Shown: positions 34,305-42,611 of the stretch, piece after piece
Numbering within the stretch: position 1 is the stretch's first letter
How the letters are laid out: each line of letters begins with the position of its first letter
NCBI RefSeq assembly: GCF_024124375.1
Contig: NZ_JAMXRZ010000005.1
Span: 1-64,000 of the forward strand
DNA: 64,000 nucleotides
Reading direction: 5' to 3'
From: Klenkia sp. PcliD-1-E
GTDB taxonomy: Bacteria; Actinomycetota; Actinomycetes; Mycobacteriales; Geodermatophilaceae
Translations under genes and position numbers: made by a program
Notes under the pieces: model-generated
The model's database searches: none
The model's input: the letters and a program-made list of their open reading frames with translations, nothing else
What the model was told of the DNA's origin: nothing

Positions 34305-35749
34305 GCCTGCGCCACCGCCTCGCCGGGCACCTCGACGTCCGAGGCCTGCGGGGAGGTACGGCCCTGGTCGTCCACGGCCCCGCTGCCCTGCGCGCCGACG
34401 GTGAGCGTGGCGGCCTGCACCGGGGGCTTCTCCAGGTCGTCGGCCCAGCGGTTGAGCAGTGCCCGCTGGTTGTGCTCGGAGTAACCGGTCCGCGCCTCGC
34501 CCGGGCCGTGGAAGGCGTCCGGACCCAGGGGCGGGGTGACCGGCTGGTCGTCCTCGAGGATGCCCATCCGGCTGTTGAGCAGCAGCCGCCGCGCCATCGA
34601 GCCGGCCGCGGTGTTGGTGAGGGAGACCCAGTTCTCCACGTCGTCCTGCTCGAACATCCCGGTCGAGCCGAAGCACATGAGGTAGGCCTTGTAGCTCAGC
34701 GCCTTGAACTCCTCGGGCGCCTGGGCGTCGACGGCGAACCAGGACAGCACCTCGGTCTCGTCCTCGCTGATGGGTTGCCACTGGCGGATGGAGATGAAGG
34801 GCAGCACGTCGTCGGACTCGCCCACCCGGGGCCAGTTGTGCACGAAGGAGAGGTTCGGGTAGACCGACGCGGCGCTGATCATGAAGCCGTCGTCGCCGAT
34901 GAGGCGCAGCTGCTCGTCGGAGAACTGCTCCTTCATCCGGTCGACCATCTCCTGCGGGTAACCCACGTACCGCAGCCGCTCGTCGAGGTCGCCCTCGGGC
35001 AGCTTGTACGTTGTGCCGCCCCCGGCACCGGCCCAGTAGGTGGCGCCGTCCTTGCGCTTCTCGGCCTTGGGCTCGCGGAACAGGCCGATCTCCACGACCG
35101 AGGTGTGCGTCTGCGGGGTGTGGTACATGTCGCCGGCGAAGTTCTCCGCGCCGATCTTCCAGTTCGCCTTAACCCTCCAGCGCTGCGGACCGCGCAGCTC
35201 GATGCCCGAGGCCGACTGCTTGGTGTAGTAGTCCAGGTAGAAGCGGAAGTCGCCGAGGAACTCCTCCAGCGGGGGCGCGTCCGGGTCCATGGACACGAAG
35301 ACCATCCCGTTGTAGATCGCCAGGTTCGGCGCCGGGAGCAGGCGCTGGCCCTTGCGCGCGAAGCCGGCCTCGCCGCCGTACGCGTCCTTGTGGAACGGCA
35401 GCCCGACGATGCGGCCGTCGTTGCGGTAGGACCAGCCGTGGTACGGGCAGCGGAAGTGGCTGGCGTTGCCGACCTCGGCGCGGCAGACCTGCATGCCGCG
35501 GTGCAGGCACATGTTGAAGTGCGCGCGGACCTCGCCCTGCTCGTCGCGGGTGACGATGAAGGAGTCCTCCAGCACCCGCCGGACGACGTAGTCACCGGGC
35601 TGGGCGATCTCGGACTCGTGGCCCACGAACACCCAGGCGCGGGAGAAGACGCGCTCCTTCTCCAGCTCGAAGACCTCCCGGTCGTTGTAGATGTGCGCCG
35701 GGATCATGCCGCGCCGCACGTCGGCCAGCACGGTGGTCTGATCGGTCAT
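34301..35749 (-). CDS. Aromatic-ring-hydroxylating dioxygenase, large (alpha, Rieske) subunit
   Basis: 482 residues, a little longer than the usual 440-460 because of a polar C-terminal tail of about 50 residues. The Rieske cluster ligands are Cys81 and His83 (MCLHRG) and Cys101 and His104 (RCPYHGW). The mononuclear iron site follows in AENFAGDMYHTPQTH: bridging Asp207, ligands His210 and His215. It adds both atoms of O2 to an aromatic acid to form a cis-dihydrodiol. Gene order matches phthalate 3,4-dioxygenase operons, so phthalate or a close analogue is the best substrate guess. A 17-bp palindrome lies 20 bases before the ATG. Confidence 0.95.
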   Translation of the reverse strand: MTDQTTVLADVRRGMIPAHIYNDREVFELEKERVFSRAWVFVGHESEIAQPGDYVVRRVLEDSFIVTRDEQGEVRAHFNMCLHRGMQVCRAEVGNASHFRCPYHGWSYRNDGRIVGLPFHKDAYGGEAGFARKGQRLLPAPNLAIYNGMVFVSMDPDAPPLEEFLGDFRFYLDYYTKQSASGIELRGPQRWRVKANWKIGAENFAGDMYHTPQTHTSVVEIGLFREPKAEKRKDGATYWAGAGGGTTYKLPEGDLDERLRYVGYPQEMVDRMKEQFSDEQLRLIGDDGFMISAASVYPNLSFVHNWPRVGESDDVLPFISIRQWQPISEDETEVLSWFAVDAQAPEEFKALSYKAYLMCFGSTGMFEQDDVENWVSLTNTAAGSMARRLLLNSRMGILEDDQPVTPPLGPDAFHGPGEARTGYSEHNQRALLNRWADDLEKPPVQAATLTVGAQGSGAVDDQGRTSPQASDVEVPGEAVAQA

Positions 35750-35768
35750 CCTGAGCTCACCCTCCGTC

Positions 35769-35785
35769 GTTCTGTCTGACAGAAC
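35769..35785. promoter_or_regulatory. Operator-like palindrome before the dioxygenase genes
   Basis: GTTCTGTCTGACAGAAC is a perfect inverted repeat with 7-bp arms around CTG. Written as half-sites it is TTCTG-N5-CAGAA. Adjacent on the far side is a second odd palindrome TCTCTAGTAGAGA after a CT-rich tract. Both lie in the only spacer (80 bases) inside the run from the aldehyde dehydrogenase to the alpha subunit, which suggests an internal regulated promoter. The IclR protein at 29568-30359 is the likely binder. Confidence 0.6.
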
Positions 35786-35829
35786 TTCTCTCTCTCTAGT
35801 AGAGACCAGGCCACCCGGTCCGTCAACCG

Positions 35830-37296
35830 TCACTCCAGGACGACGGTGACCGCCTTGGTCTCGGTGTAGGAGAGGAGCTCGTCGACGGACTCCTCGCGTC
35901 CCACGCCGGAGGCCTTGACTCCCCCGAACGGCAGCCCCCAGTAGTGCCGGGAGGAGCCGTTGACCCACACGTAGCCGGCCTCCAGCGCGGCAGCCATCCG
36001 GTGCGCCCGGGTGACGTCGGAGGTGAAGACCCCGGCCGTGAGGCCGTACCCGGTCCGGTTGGCGATCGCCACGGCCTCGTCCTCGTCGCGGAAGGTGAGC
36101 ACCGACAGCACCGGGCCGAACACCTCCTCCACGGCAGTGGGGTTGTCCGCGGCCATCGGGCCCAGCACGGTCGGGGCGACGTACCAGCCCTCCTCGCCGA
36201 CGGTGTCCGGCCGCCCGCCGCCGACCAGCACCGGGGCCCCGGCGGCGGTGGCCGCCGCGATGGCCCGCATCGACTTCTCGTACTGGGCGCGGTCGACCAC
36301 CGGGCCCATCTGCGTGCCGGGCTCCAGCGGGTGACCGACCCGGATGGCCCGGACCTGCTCGACCACCGCGGCGAGCACCTCGTCGGCGACGGACTCGTGC
36401 AGCAGCAGCCGGCTGGTCGACCCGCAGGACTGCCCGGCCGTCGCCGTGAAGTTCATCCCGAACACCGCGGCGTCGGCTGCCCGCGCCAGGTCAGCGTCCG
36501 GCATGACGACCAGGGCGTTCTTCCCGCCGAGCTCCAGGCTGACGTGCTTCACCCCGTGCTCGGCGGCCTCCCGCTGGATCAGCCGGCCGGTCGGCTCGGC
36601 ACCGATGAACCCGATCCGTCGGATCAGCGGGTGGGCCACCAGCGCCGCACCGGTCGTCGCGCCCCGGCCGCTGACCACGCCGCACAGGTCCGGTCCGAAC
36701 ACGTCGGCGGCCAGTTCGGCCATCCGCAGGGCCGACAGCGGGGTCTGGTCCGGCGCCTTGAGGACGACGGCGTTGCCCGCCACCAGCGGGGCGGCCACCT
36801 TGCCGGCGGCGAAGAACAGCGGGTGGTTGAACGGGACGATCCGGCCCACCACCCCGTAGGGCTCCTGGGTGGAGTAGTGCAGGTTGCCCGACAGCGGGTA
36901 GGTCGACCCGCCCAGGGACAGCGCGTGGTCCGCCATGATCTCCAGCAGCACGGCCGCGGCCCCCACGTCGGCCTGCATGACCGGCAGCGGGAACCCGGCA
37001 TCGAGCGCATCGAGGGTGGCCAACTCGTCGGTGTGCTCGCGGAGGAGGGCTGCGAACTCCCGCACCTTCCCGGCCCGGGCCCGGGCCGGCAGCCGCGCCC
37101 AGGCCCGCTGGGCCTCCCCGGCCGCGCGGACGACGGTGTCCACCTCCGCGGCCGAGCAGTCGGGGGCGTCGGTCAGCCGCCGGCCCGTCGTCGGGTCCTC
37201 GACGTCGTACCGGGCGGCCGTCGGCACCGCCCGTCCGCCGAGCAGGATGTCCAGGCGACGGTCCAGCACGGTGCTGGCTGCCTGCAGATCGGTCAC
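35830..37296 (-). CDS. Aldehyde dehydrogenase (NAD(P)+)
   Basis: 488 residues. The catalytic Cys291 is in [13 protein letters not shown], the general base Glu255 in [10 protein letters not shown], the NAD-loop in [18 protein letters not shown], and the C-terminal [19 protein letters not shown] is standard. Directly upstream of a phthalate-type dioxygenase, a carboxybenzaldehyde or similar aromatic aldehyde is a sensible substrate: oxidation of 2-carboxybenzaldehyde would give phthalate. It could also take the aldehyde made by the divergent ThDP decarboxylase-like enzyme. GTG start with GGAGAACC ribosome site. Confidence 0.93.
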   Translation of the reverse strand: MTDLQAASTVLDRRLDILLGGRAVPTAARYDVEDPTTGRRLTDAPDCSAAEVDTVVRAAGEAQRAWARLPARARAGKVREFAALLREHTDELATLDALDAGFPLPVMQADVGAAAVLLEIMADHALSLGGSTYPLSGNLHYSTQEPYGVVGRIVPFNHPLFFAAGKVAAPLVAGNAVVLKAPDQTPLSALRMAELAADVFGPDLCGVVSGRGATTGAALVAHPLIRRIGFIGAEPTGRLIQREAAEHGVKHVSLELGGKNALVVMPDADLARAADAAVFGMNFTATAGQSCGSTSRLLLHESVADEVLAAVVEQVRAIRVGHPLEPGTQMGPVVDRAQYEKSMRAIAAATAAGAPVLVGGGRPDTVGEEGWYVAPTVLGPMAADNPTAVEEVFGPVLSVLTFRDEDEAVAIANRTGYGLTAGVFTSDVTRAHRMAAALEAGYVWVNGSSRHYWGLPFGGVKASGVGREESVDELLSYTETKAVTVVLE

Positions 37297-37326
37297 GGTT
37301 CTCCTCGGTCGTCGGGTGCGGGTAGG

Positions 37327-38100
37327 TCAGCGGTGCAGGACGCCGCCGTTGACGCTCACCGTCTGGCCGGTGACCCACCGGCTGTCGTCGGAGAGCAGGA
37401 AGGCGACCACGCCGACCATGTCCGCAGGTTCGGCATCCCGGTGCAGCGCCTGCGCGGCCTGCATCGCGGTTCGCTGCTCCGGGGAGACGGTGGAGCGGGG
37501 CACCTCGGTGTAGGTCGGTCCCGGCGACAGGGAGTTGACCCGGATCGAGTCGCCGCCCAGCTCGTGCGCCATGGCGTGGGTCATGCCCGCCACCCCGCCC
37601 TTGCTGGCGATGTAGTGCAGGTAGCCCGGCCGGCCCAGCCAGACGGCGTCGGAGCCCACGTTGACCACGCTCGCACCGTGGCCGGTCCGGGCTCCCTCGC
37701 GCAGGGCGGGCAGCAGCGCGCTGGTGACCAGCCAGGGACCACGCAGGTTGACCGCCATGAGCCGGTCCCACTCCTCGGGCGGGATCTCCCAGAACGGGCG
37801 CATCGTGATCGTGGAGAAGATCGCAGCGTTGTTCACCAGCCCGTGGACTGCGCCGAACCTCGCCGTCACGGTTTCGGCGAAGGCGCCCACCGCCGCCGGG
37901 TCGCCGACGTCGAGGGGCACGGAGGTCGCCGCACCCCCGGTCGCGTCCAGGTCCGCGACGACCGCGGCGGCCTTCTCGGCGTCCAGGTCGGCCACCACGA
38001 CCGTGCCGCCGTCGGCGACGATGCGCCGGGCGTAGGCCCGGCCCAGGCCCTGCGCACCCCCGGTGACGACGACGACCCGGCCCGCCAGCGGGCCGGTCAC
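37327..38100 (-). CDS. SDR-family dehydrogenase of the carboxylase module
   Basis: 257 residues, classical SDR. The cofactor motif is VVTGGAQGLGRAYARRI with VVADLDAE (Asp after beta-2, so NAD preferred). The active site is VVNVGSDAVWLGRPGYLHYIASKG (Tyr-x3-Lys). The C-terminus is the usual WVTGQTVSVNGG. It overlaps the zinc-ribbon gene by 4 bases. In acetophenone pathways an SDR (1-phenylethanol dehydrogenase) feeds the ketone to the carboxylase, and this arrangement suggests a similar secondary-alcohol oxidation. The substrate is not known. Confidence 0.88.
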   Translation of the reverse strand: MTGPLAGRVVVVTGGAQGLGRAYARRIVADGGTVVVADLDAEKAAAVVADLDATGGAATSVPLDVGDPAAVGAFAETVTARFGAVHGLVNNAAIFSTITMRPFWEIPPEEWDRLMAVNLRGPWLVTSALLPALREGARTGHGASVVNVGSDAVWLGRPGYLHYIASKGGVAGMTHAMAHELGGDSIRVNSLSPGPTYTEVPRSTVSPEQRTAMQAAQALHRDAEPADMVGVVAFLLSDDSRWVTGQTVSVNGGVLHR

Positions 38101-38387
38101 CGGGCCACCACCGAGCGGGTGCGGCCCGACGGCTCGTCACCGGGGACGATCTCGGACTGCAGGAGGGTCAGGCACCCGGGGCAGAAGGTCTGCCGGAGGA
38201 CGACGGGGCGGTCGGCGAAGTGCGCGGAGCCTGCCCGGACGGACGGTCCGGCGGTCCGCGGGTCGGACTCGCGGACGCAGGCGTCGCGCAGCGGCTGCTG
38301 TGCCACCCCGAGGGCGGCGTCGCAGTGCCGACAGCTCACCACCCCGTCGTCGCCCTGGACCAGGTTCTCGTCGATGTGCACGCTCAC
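38097..38387 (-). CDS. Zinc-ribbon small subunit of an acetone/acetophenone carboxylase-like enzyme
   Basis: 96 residues. Two Cys pairs, SCRHCDAAL near residue 20 and TFCPGCLTLL near residue 69, form a probable zinc ribbon. A long linker between them carries SVRAGSAHFADRPVVLRQ. This resembles the gamma or small zinc-binding subunit encoded with acetone and acetophenone carboxylases (PF08882-like), though shorter than AcxC of about 165 residues. It overlaps both HyuB and the SDR by 4 bases, so it is made with them. AGGAGGTCCC precedes its GTG. Family assignment is tentative. Confidence 0.68.
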   Translation of the reverse strand: MSVHIDENLVQGDDGVVSCRHCDAALGVAQQPLRDACVRESDPRTAGPSVRAGSAHFADRPVVLRQTFCPGCLTLLQSEIVPGDEPSGRTRSVVAR

Positions 38388-40372
38388 GCCGGGACCTCCT
38401 CGGCCTCGAGGCCCGCCCGGCTGCGCCGCAGCGCTGCACGTCGGGTCGTGGTGGCGCCCTCGTCGACGGCGCCCTGGTCGTCGACGAGGACCCCGTACAC
38501 CTCGTGCGCACCGGCCACGGACACCTTGTGCGCTGCCACGTCCGCGGCCACCGCGGCCGGGTCGCGGCGCAGGGGATCCCCGTAGCCACCCCCGCCCTGC
38601 CAGTGCGTGTAGTAGACGTCGGCGGCGCCGAGGTCCGTCTCGTGGTGGGTGGGCACCAGGTCGGTGGTCCCGGTGAGCTCGTCGAGGGACGACGGGATGC
38701 GCCCGGAGGCGAACCGTGCGTGCACGTCGGTGTCGCGCACCAGGACGTCGTGCTGGGTCCCGGCTGGCAGCCCGCCGGAGAGCCCGGCGGCCAGCGGCAG
38801 GGCCTTGCCCGGGGCCGAGACCACCAGGTGCACGCCGCCGAGCGGGCTGTCGTACGGGATGAAGCAGCTGGAGGCACCGACCCCGCCGCGGAACCGGCCC
38901 GGCCCGCCGGAGTCGGGCTCCTCGCGCCGCCACAGGTAGAGCATCGGGAAGGCGAACTCGTTCATCTCGACGTCGGCCACCCGGCCCATCGGGATGCAGG
39001 CCAGCCCGCCGGTGTCCACCCCGTCGGAGTCCGACCGCGCCCCCAGCCCACCGGCCATGGAGTCGCAGAGCATGGTCACGAAGCCACCGCCGCGCTGGTC
39101 GACCCCGGCGAGCAGCGCGAAGTCCCACGTGCCGCAGCAGACGCTCATCAGGCGCTTGCGGTGCTCGGGGTGGGTGTCGAGCATGCCGGCGAGGCACTCG
39201 GTCGCGACGTTGGTGGTGGCCCAGCCCGAGGCAACCGACGCCTTGCCGATGCCGGCCGGGAAGGTGCAGTTGTTGATGGTCCCGGGCTCGCTGATGACCT
39301 CGATGCAGCGGTAGATGCCACCGCACGCCCACGGGATGTCCCCGCACACCATGGTCAGCAGCACCGGCATGATGCCCCCGCGCAACCCGGCGAAGGTGCA
39401 GTTGATCAGCCCGTCGACCTGCGGGTCGGTGCCGGTGAAGTCGAAGACCAGCCGGTCGTCGGTCTTGGTCAGAGTCAGCGCGATCCGGTAGATGCCCCGG
39501 TCGCCGGAGCGCGCGGAGTCCTGGTGGGCCACCGCGCTCCACGAGCCGTCGGGGATCTCCCGGAGCTTGGCCCGCAGCCGCTGCTCGGCGTCGTCCATGG
39601 TCCGGCGCATCACGGCTTTGACGACGTCCGCGCCGTACTTGTCGCACAGCGCCCGCAACCGCTCGTGCGCAACGTTGTTGGCGCCGATCTTGGCCCGGAG
39701 GTCGAGCGCGACCAGCTTCGGGACCCGTGACCGGCGCAGCCAGACGTCCTCGATGTCCTGCCGGATCTCCCCGCCCTCCACGATCTTCACCGGCGGCGTG
39801 GGCAGGGACTCCCAGAAGACGTCGGTCGCGCCCACCGACCAGCTGCCGGGCGAGACGCCCCCGAGGTCGACCTGGTGGGCCACCGCGCCGGTCCAGCAGA
39901 ACAGTTCGCCGTCGACGAACAGCGGCGCGAACAGGCTGGTGTCGTTCTGGTGCAGCCCACCGCCGACCCAGGGGTCGTTGCACAGGAACATGTCGCCGGG
40001 GGCGATGCCCGGCCTGGCGCACCGGTTGCGCAGCGTCCAGTTGGCAGCCATGTCCAGCGACGCGGCCAGCTCGGTGTTGTAGAGACCGACCTGGACCACG
40101 TCGCCGACCTCGTCCATGATCGCGGCGTCGAAGTCGTTGCAGTCGGTGACCACGACCGACCCGGACATGCGCTTGAGGGCCTCGCCCATCTCCTCGGTGA
40201 TCGAGGTGAGGCGGTGCCGGACGACCTCGTAGGTCAGCGGGTCCAGGGCCTCGACCACCGACCTGTCGACGTCGTGCAGCCGGACCGAGTCGCCCACGAC
40301 GCGGCGGGTCTCCTCCGGGCTGGTGGGGGCGTTGGCGAACTTCTCGGAACCGGCGACGGGGATGACGGGCAC
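38384..40372 (-). CDS. HyuB-type subunit (hydantoinase B / acetone carboxylase alpha-like)
   Basis: 662 residues of the hydantoinase B/oxoprolinase C-terminal family. Markers are VVRHRLTSITEEMGEALKRM, SPGDMF-like PGIAPGDMFLCNDPWVGGGL, GLINCTFAGLRGG and the C-terminal THWQGGGGYGDPLRRDP. In carboxylases this subunit binds the substrate and metal and completes the ATP-dependent carboxylation; in hydantoinases it opens the ring. The zinc-ribbon partner downstream favours a ketone carboxylase-like complex. GTG start with GAGAGGACAG; 13 bases after HyuA. Confidence 0.9.
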   Translation of the reverse strand: MPVIPVAGSEKFANAPTSPEETRRVVGDSVRLHDVDRSVVEALDPLTYEVVRHRLTSITEEMGEALKRMSGSVVVTDCNDFDAAIMDEVGDVVQVGLYNTELAASLDMAANWTLRNRCARPGIAPGDMFLCNDPWVGGGLHQNDTSLFAPLFVDGELFCWTGAVAHQVDLGGVSPGSWSVGATDVFWESLPTPPVKIVEGGEIRQDIEDVWLRRSRVPKLVALDLRAKIGANNVAHERLRALCDKYGADVVKAVMRRTMDDAEQRLRAKLREIPDGSWSAVAHQDSARSGDRGIYRIALTLTKTDDRLVFDFTGTDPQVDGLINCTFAGLRGGIMPVLLTMVCGDIPWACGGIYRCIEVISEPGTINNCTFPAGIGKASVASGWATTNVATECLAGMLDTHPEHRKRLMSVCCGTWDFALLAGVDQRGGGFVTMLCDSMAGGLGARSDSDGVDTGGLACIPMGRVADVEMNEFAFPMLYLWRREEPDSGGPGRFRGGVGASSCFIPYDSPLGGVHLVVSAPGKALPLAAGLSGGLPAGTQHDVLVRDTDVHARFASGRIPSSLDELTGTTDLVPTHHETDLGAADVYYTHWQGGGGYGDPLRRDPAAVAADVAAHKVSVAGAHEVYGVLVDDQGAVDEGATTTRRAALRRSRAGLEAEEVPA

Positions 40373-40385
40373 GTCAGCTGTCCTC

Positions 40386-42485
40386 TCAGGCCTGGGTGTA
40401 GCGGATGACGAGGTTGCCGAGCCGGTCGACCCGGCCGACGCAGCCCTCGGGCAGGGCGACGGTGGTGGTGGGCGCCTCGACGACGGCGGGGCCCTTGATC
40501 TCGTGGCCCTCCGCGAGGTCCCGGTAGTCGTGGATGTCGGCGTCCTGCCAGCCACGCCGCGGATCGAGGAACACCCGGCGGCTGGTGACCGGACGGGCAT
40601 CGCCGTCCGCAGCACCGACCGGGGTGAGCCGGGGCCGGATCGGGAGCACGCCGACCGCCTGGGTGCGGTAGGTGATCAGCTGCAGGCCGGCCTCGGCGAA
40701 GCCGGACCCCTTGCCGTAGAGCTGTTCGTACCGGTCGCCGAAGGCGTCACCGACGCCGCCGAGGCCGGCGGCGTCGAGGTCGCCGACCGGGACCGGCGTC
40801 GCCACCTCGGCCAGCTGCATCGTGTAGCGCAGGTCGGCCTCGGAGCGGTACTCCACGTCGGCGAAGCGCAGCTGCTGAGCAGCGAGCCGACCGTCCAGCT
40901 CGGTGCGCAGCTGCTGGAAGGCGCCGTTGAAATCGGCCGGGTCGGGCGGGAAGTTCGTCGGGGACGAGAGCTCCGCGGTCAGCACGATGTCCGACGCCGC
41001 GAGCCCGTAGGCGGAGAACACCGCGGCGGTCGGGCCGAGGGGGACGACGACCTCGCCGATCTCCAGGTCGGCCGCGTAGCTGGCGCAGTGCATGGGCCCG
41101 GCCCCGCCGAAGGCGTAGAGCACGAAGTCGCGCGGGTCCTGCCCCGACGTCACGACCACCTTGCGGACCAGGTCGGCGGTCTGGGCGTTCTGGATGGCGT
41201 AGACCGCGGCGCACGCCTCGTCGACGGTCAGGCCGAGCGGTTCGGCGATCCTCGCCCGGACGGCGTCCGCGGCCAGCTCGACCGAGAGCTGCTTGCGGCC
41301 GCCGAGGAAGTTGTCCGGGTTGACGATCCCGAGCAGGAGGTCGACGTCGGTGACCGTCGGATCCGTCCCGCCCTCGCCGTAGCAGGCGGGCCCGGGGCGT
41401 GCCCCCGCGCTGCGCGGGCCGACGTGCAGGTTGCCCCCGGCGTCGACCCAGGCGATCGCGCCCCCGCCGGCACCGATGGTGTGCACGTCGACCATCGGCA
41501 CGTTCACCTGGTACTGGTTCAGCACCGTGCTCGTGGTGGAGACCGCCTCGCCGTCCACCACCAGGCCGGCCAGGAACGTCGTCCCACCCATGTCGGTGGA
41601 GATCACGTTCCGGTGCCCGAGCTCGTCGGCCAGCCGGGTGCAGCCGACGACCCCGCCGGTGAGCACCGAGCCGATGGTGGTGATGGCCCGGGACGGGGCG
41701 TCGGCGGAGTCGACGCACCCGCCCGAGCCCTGCATCACGAGCAGGGAACCGCCGAACCCGCGCTCACGGAGCTCGGCCTCCAGCGGGCGCAGGTAGTCCC
41801 GCAGCCTCGGCCCGACCTGGGTGTTCATGATCGTCGTGGCGCTGCGCGCGTACTCCCTGATACGCGGGCTCACGTCGCTGGACAGCGCCACGTACAGACC
41901 TGGGGCCTCCTCGGCCACGATCTCCCCGACGCGCTGCTCGTGCGCCGGGTTGCGGAAGCTCCACAGCAGGCTGACCGCGATGGCCTCCGCACCGGCCGCG
42001 ACGAGTTCGCGCACGGCGGTACGTGTCCCCTCCTCGTCCAGCTCCACGACCACCGCACCCTTGTGGTCGACCCGCTCGTCGATCTCCCGGACCAGCTGCG
42101 GAGGCACGAGCGGGCGCGGCTTGTCGGTGCGGACCATGTCCTGCACCCGGTCCGAGCCCAGTCCGGCGTAGCGGCCCTCGAGGTTCATGATCGCGATGGA
42201 GTCGCCGTGGCCGCGGGTGGTGAGGAACCCGACCGTCGCGACGTCCCCGGTGACCAGCGCATTCAGCGTCGAGGTCGTCCCGTGGACGATGTAGTGGGTG
42301 TCCGTGAGCAACTCGCCCGTGCTCGTGCCGAGGGCGTCGGCCAACTCGTCGAGCACGGTCAGGAAGCCCTGGGCGAAGTCCGGCGGGGTGGACGGGGTCT
42401 TCGTCCCCGCCACCCGCCCCTCGCCATCCGCGACGAACGCGTCGGTGAAGGTGCCGCCGATGTCGATGCCGATCACGTAGGCCAT
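40386..42485 (-). CDS. HyuA-type ATPase subunit (hydantoinase A / acetone carboxylase beta-like)
   Basis: 699 residues of the actin-fold HyuA/oxoprolinase family. The phosphate-binding loop is GIDIGGTFTDAF at residues 5-16; IVHGTTSTLNALVTGD, VISTDMGGTTFLAGLV and TIGAGGGAIAWVDAGG are the further nucleotide-site motifs. It phosphorylates the enol or amide of the substrate at ATP cost. It is followed by HyuB and the zinc-ribbon protein, and preceded by a permease across a hairpin-rich spacer, so transporter and enzyme probably handle the same compound. The substrate may be an aryl ketone, a hydantoin or a lactam. Confidence 0.92.
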   Translation of the reverse strand: MAYVIGIDIGGTFTDAFVADGEGRVAGTKTPSTPPDFAQGFLTVLDELADALGTSTGELLTDTHYIVHGTTSTLNALVTGDVATVGFLTTRGHGDSIAIMNLEGRYAGLGSDRVQDMVRTDKPRPLVPPQLVREIDERVDHKGAVVVELDEEGTRTAVRELVAAGAEAIAVSLLWSFRNPAHEQRVGEIVAEEAPGLYVALSSDVSPRIREYARSATTIMNTQVGPRLRDYLRPLEAELRERGFGGSLLVMQGSGGCVDSADAPSRAITTIGSVLTGGVVGCTRLADELGHRNVISTDMGGTTFLAGLVVDGEAVSTTSTVLNQYQVNVPMVDVHTIGAGGGAIAWVDAGGNLHVGPRSAGARPGPACYGEGGTDPTVTDVDLLLGIVNPDNFLGGRKQLSVELAADAVRARIAEPLGLTVDEACAAVYAIQNAQTADLVRKVVVTSGQDPRDFVLYAFGGAGPMHCASYAADLEIGEVVVPLGPTAAVFSAYGLAASDIVLTAELSSPTNFPPDPADFNGAFQQLRTELDGRLAAQQLRFADVEYRSEADLRYTMQLAEVATPVPVGDLDAAGLGGVGDAFGDRYEQLYGKGSGFAEAGLQLITYRTQAVGVLPIRPRLTPVGAADGDARPVTSRRVFLDPRRGWQDADIHDYRDLAEGHEIKGPAVVEAPTTTVALPEGCVGRVDRLGNLVIRYTQA

Positions 42486-42546
42486 GTCGTCTCCCGGAGG
42501 CGTGGCGACCTTCGCCCGTGGGCGACCGGTCTGTGAGGTGGACCAC

Positions 42547-42611
42547 CAGCAGAGCAGGAGGAAGCTCTGCTGTCCAGCAGCTTGTTCCTGTGAGCAGAGA
42601 ACTAGCTGCTG
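42547..42611. repeat. Cluster of overlapping inverted repeats between permease and HyuA genes
   Basis: Three competing stems occur. CAGCAGAGC (42547-42555) pairs with GCTCTGCTG (42564-42572) around an AGGAGGAA loop; CTGCTG (42567-42572) pairs with CAGCAG (42575-42580); CAGCAGCT near 42575 pairs with AGCTGCTG at the end of the permease gene (42604-42611). GTTCCTGTGAGCAGAGAAC at 42584-42602 is a further imperfect palindrome. The arrangement could be a terminator, an attenuator or an mRNA-processing site that separates permease and enzyme expression. Confidence 0.5.

Noticed and set aside
38097-38387. Zinc-ribbon frame as the C-terminal part of a single longer HyuB-related protein
   Set aside because: HyuB reads through its own complete C-terminal GGGGYGDP region in another frame and stops inside the start region of this gene (4-base overlap), and this gene has its own AGGAGGTCCC site. 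They are separate proteins.
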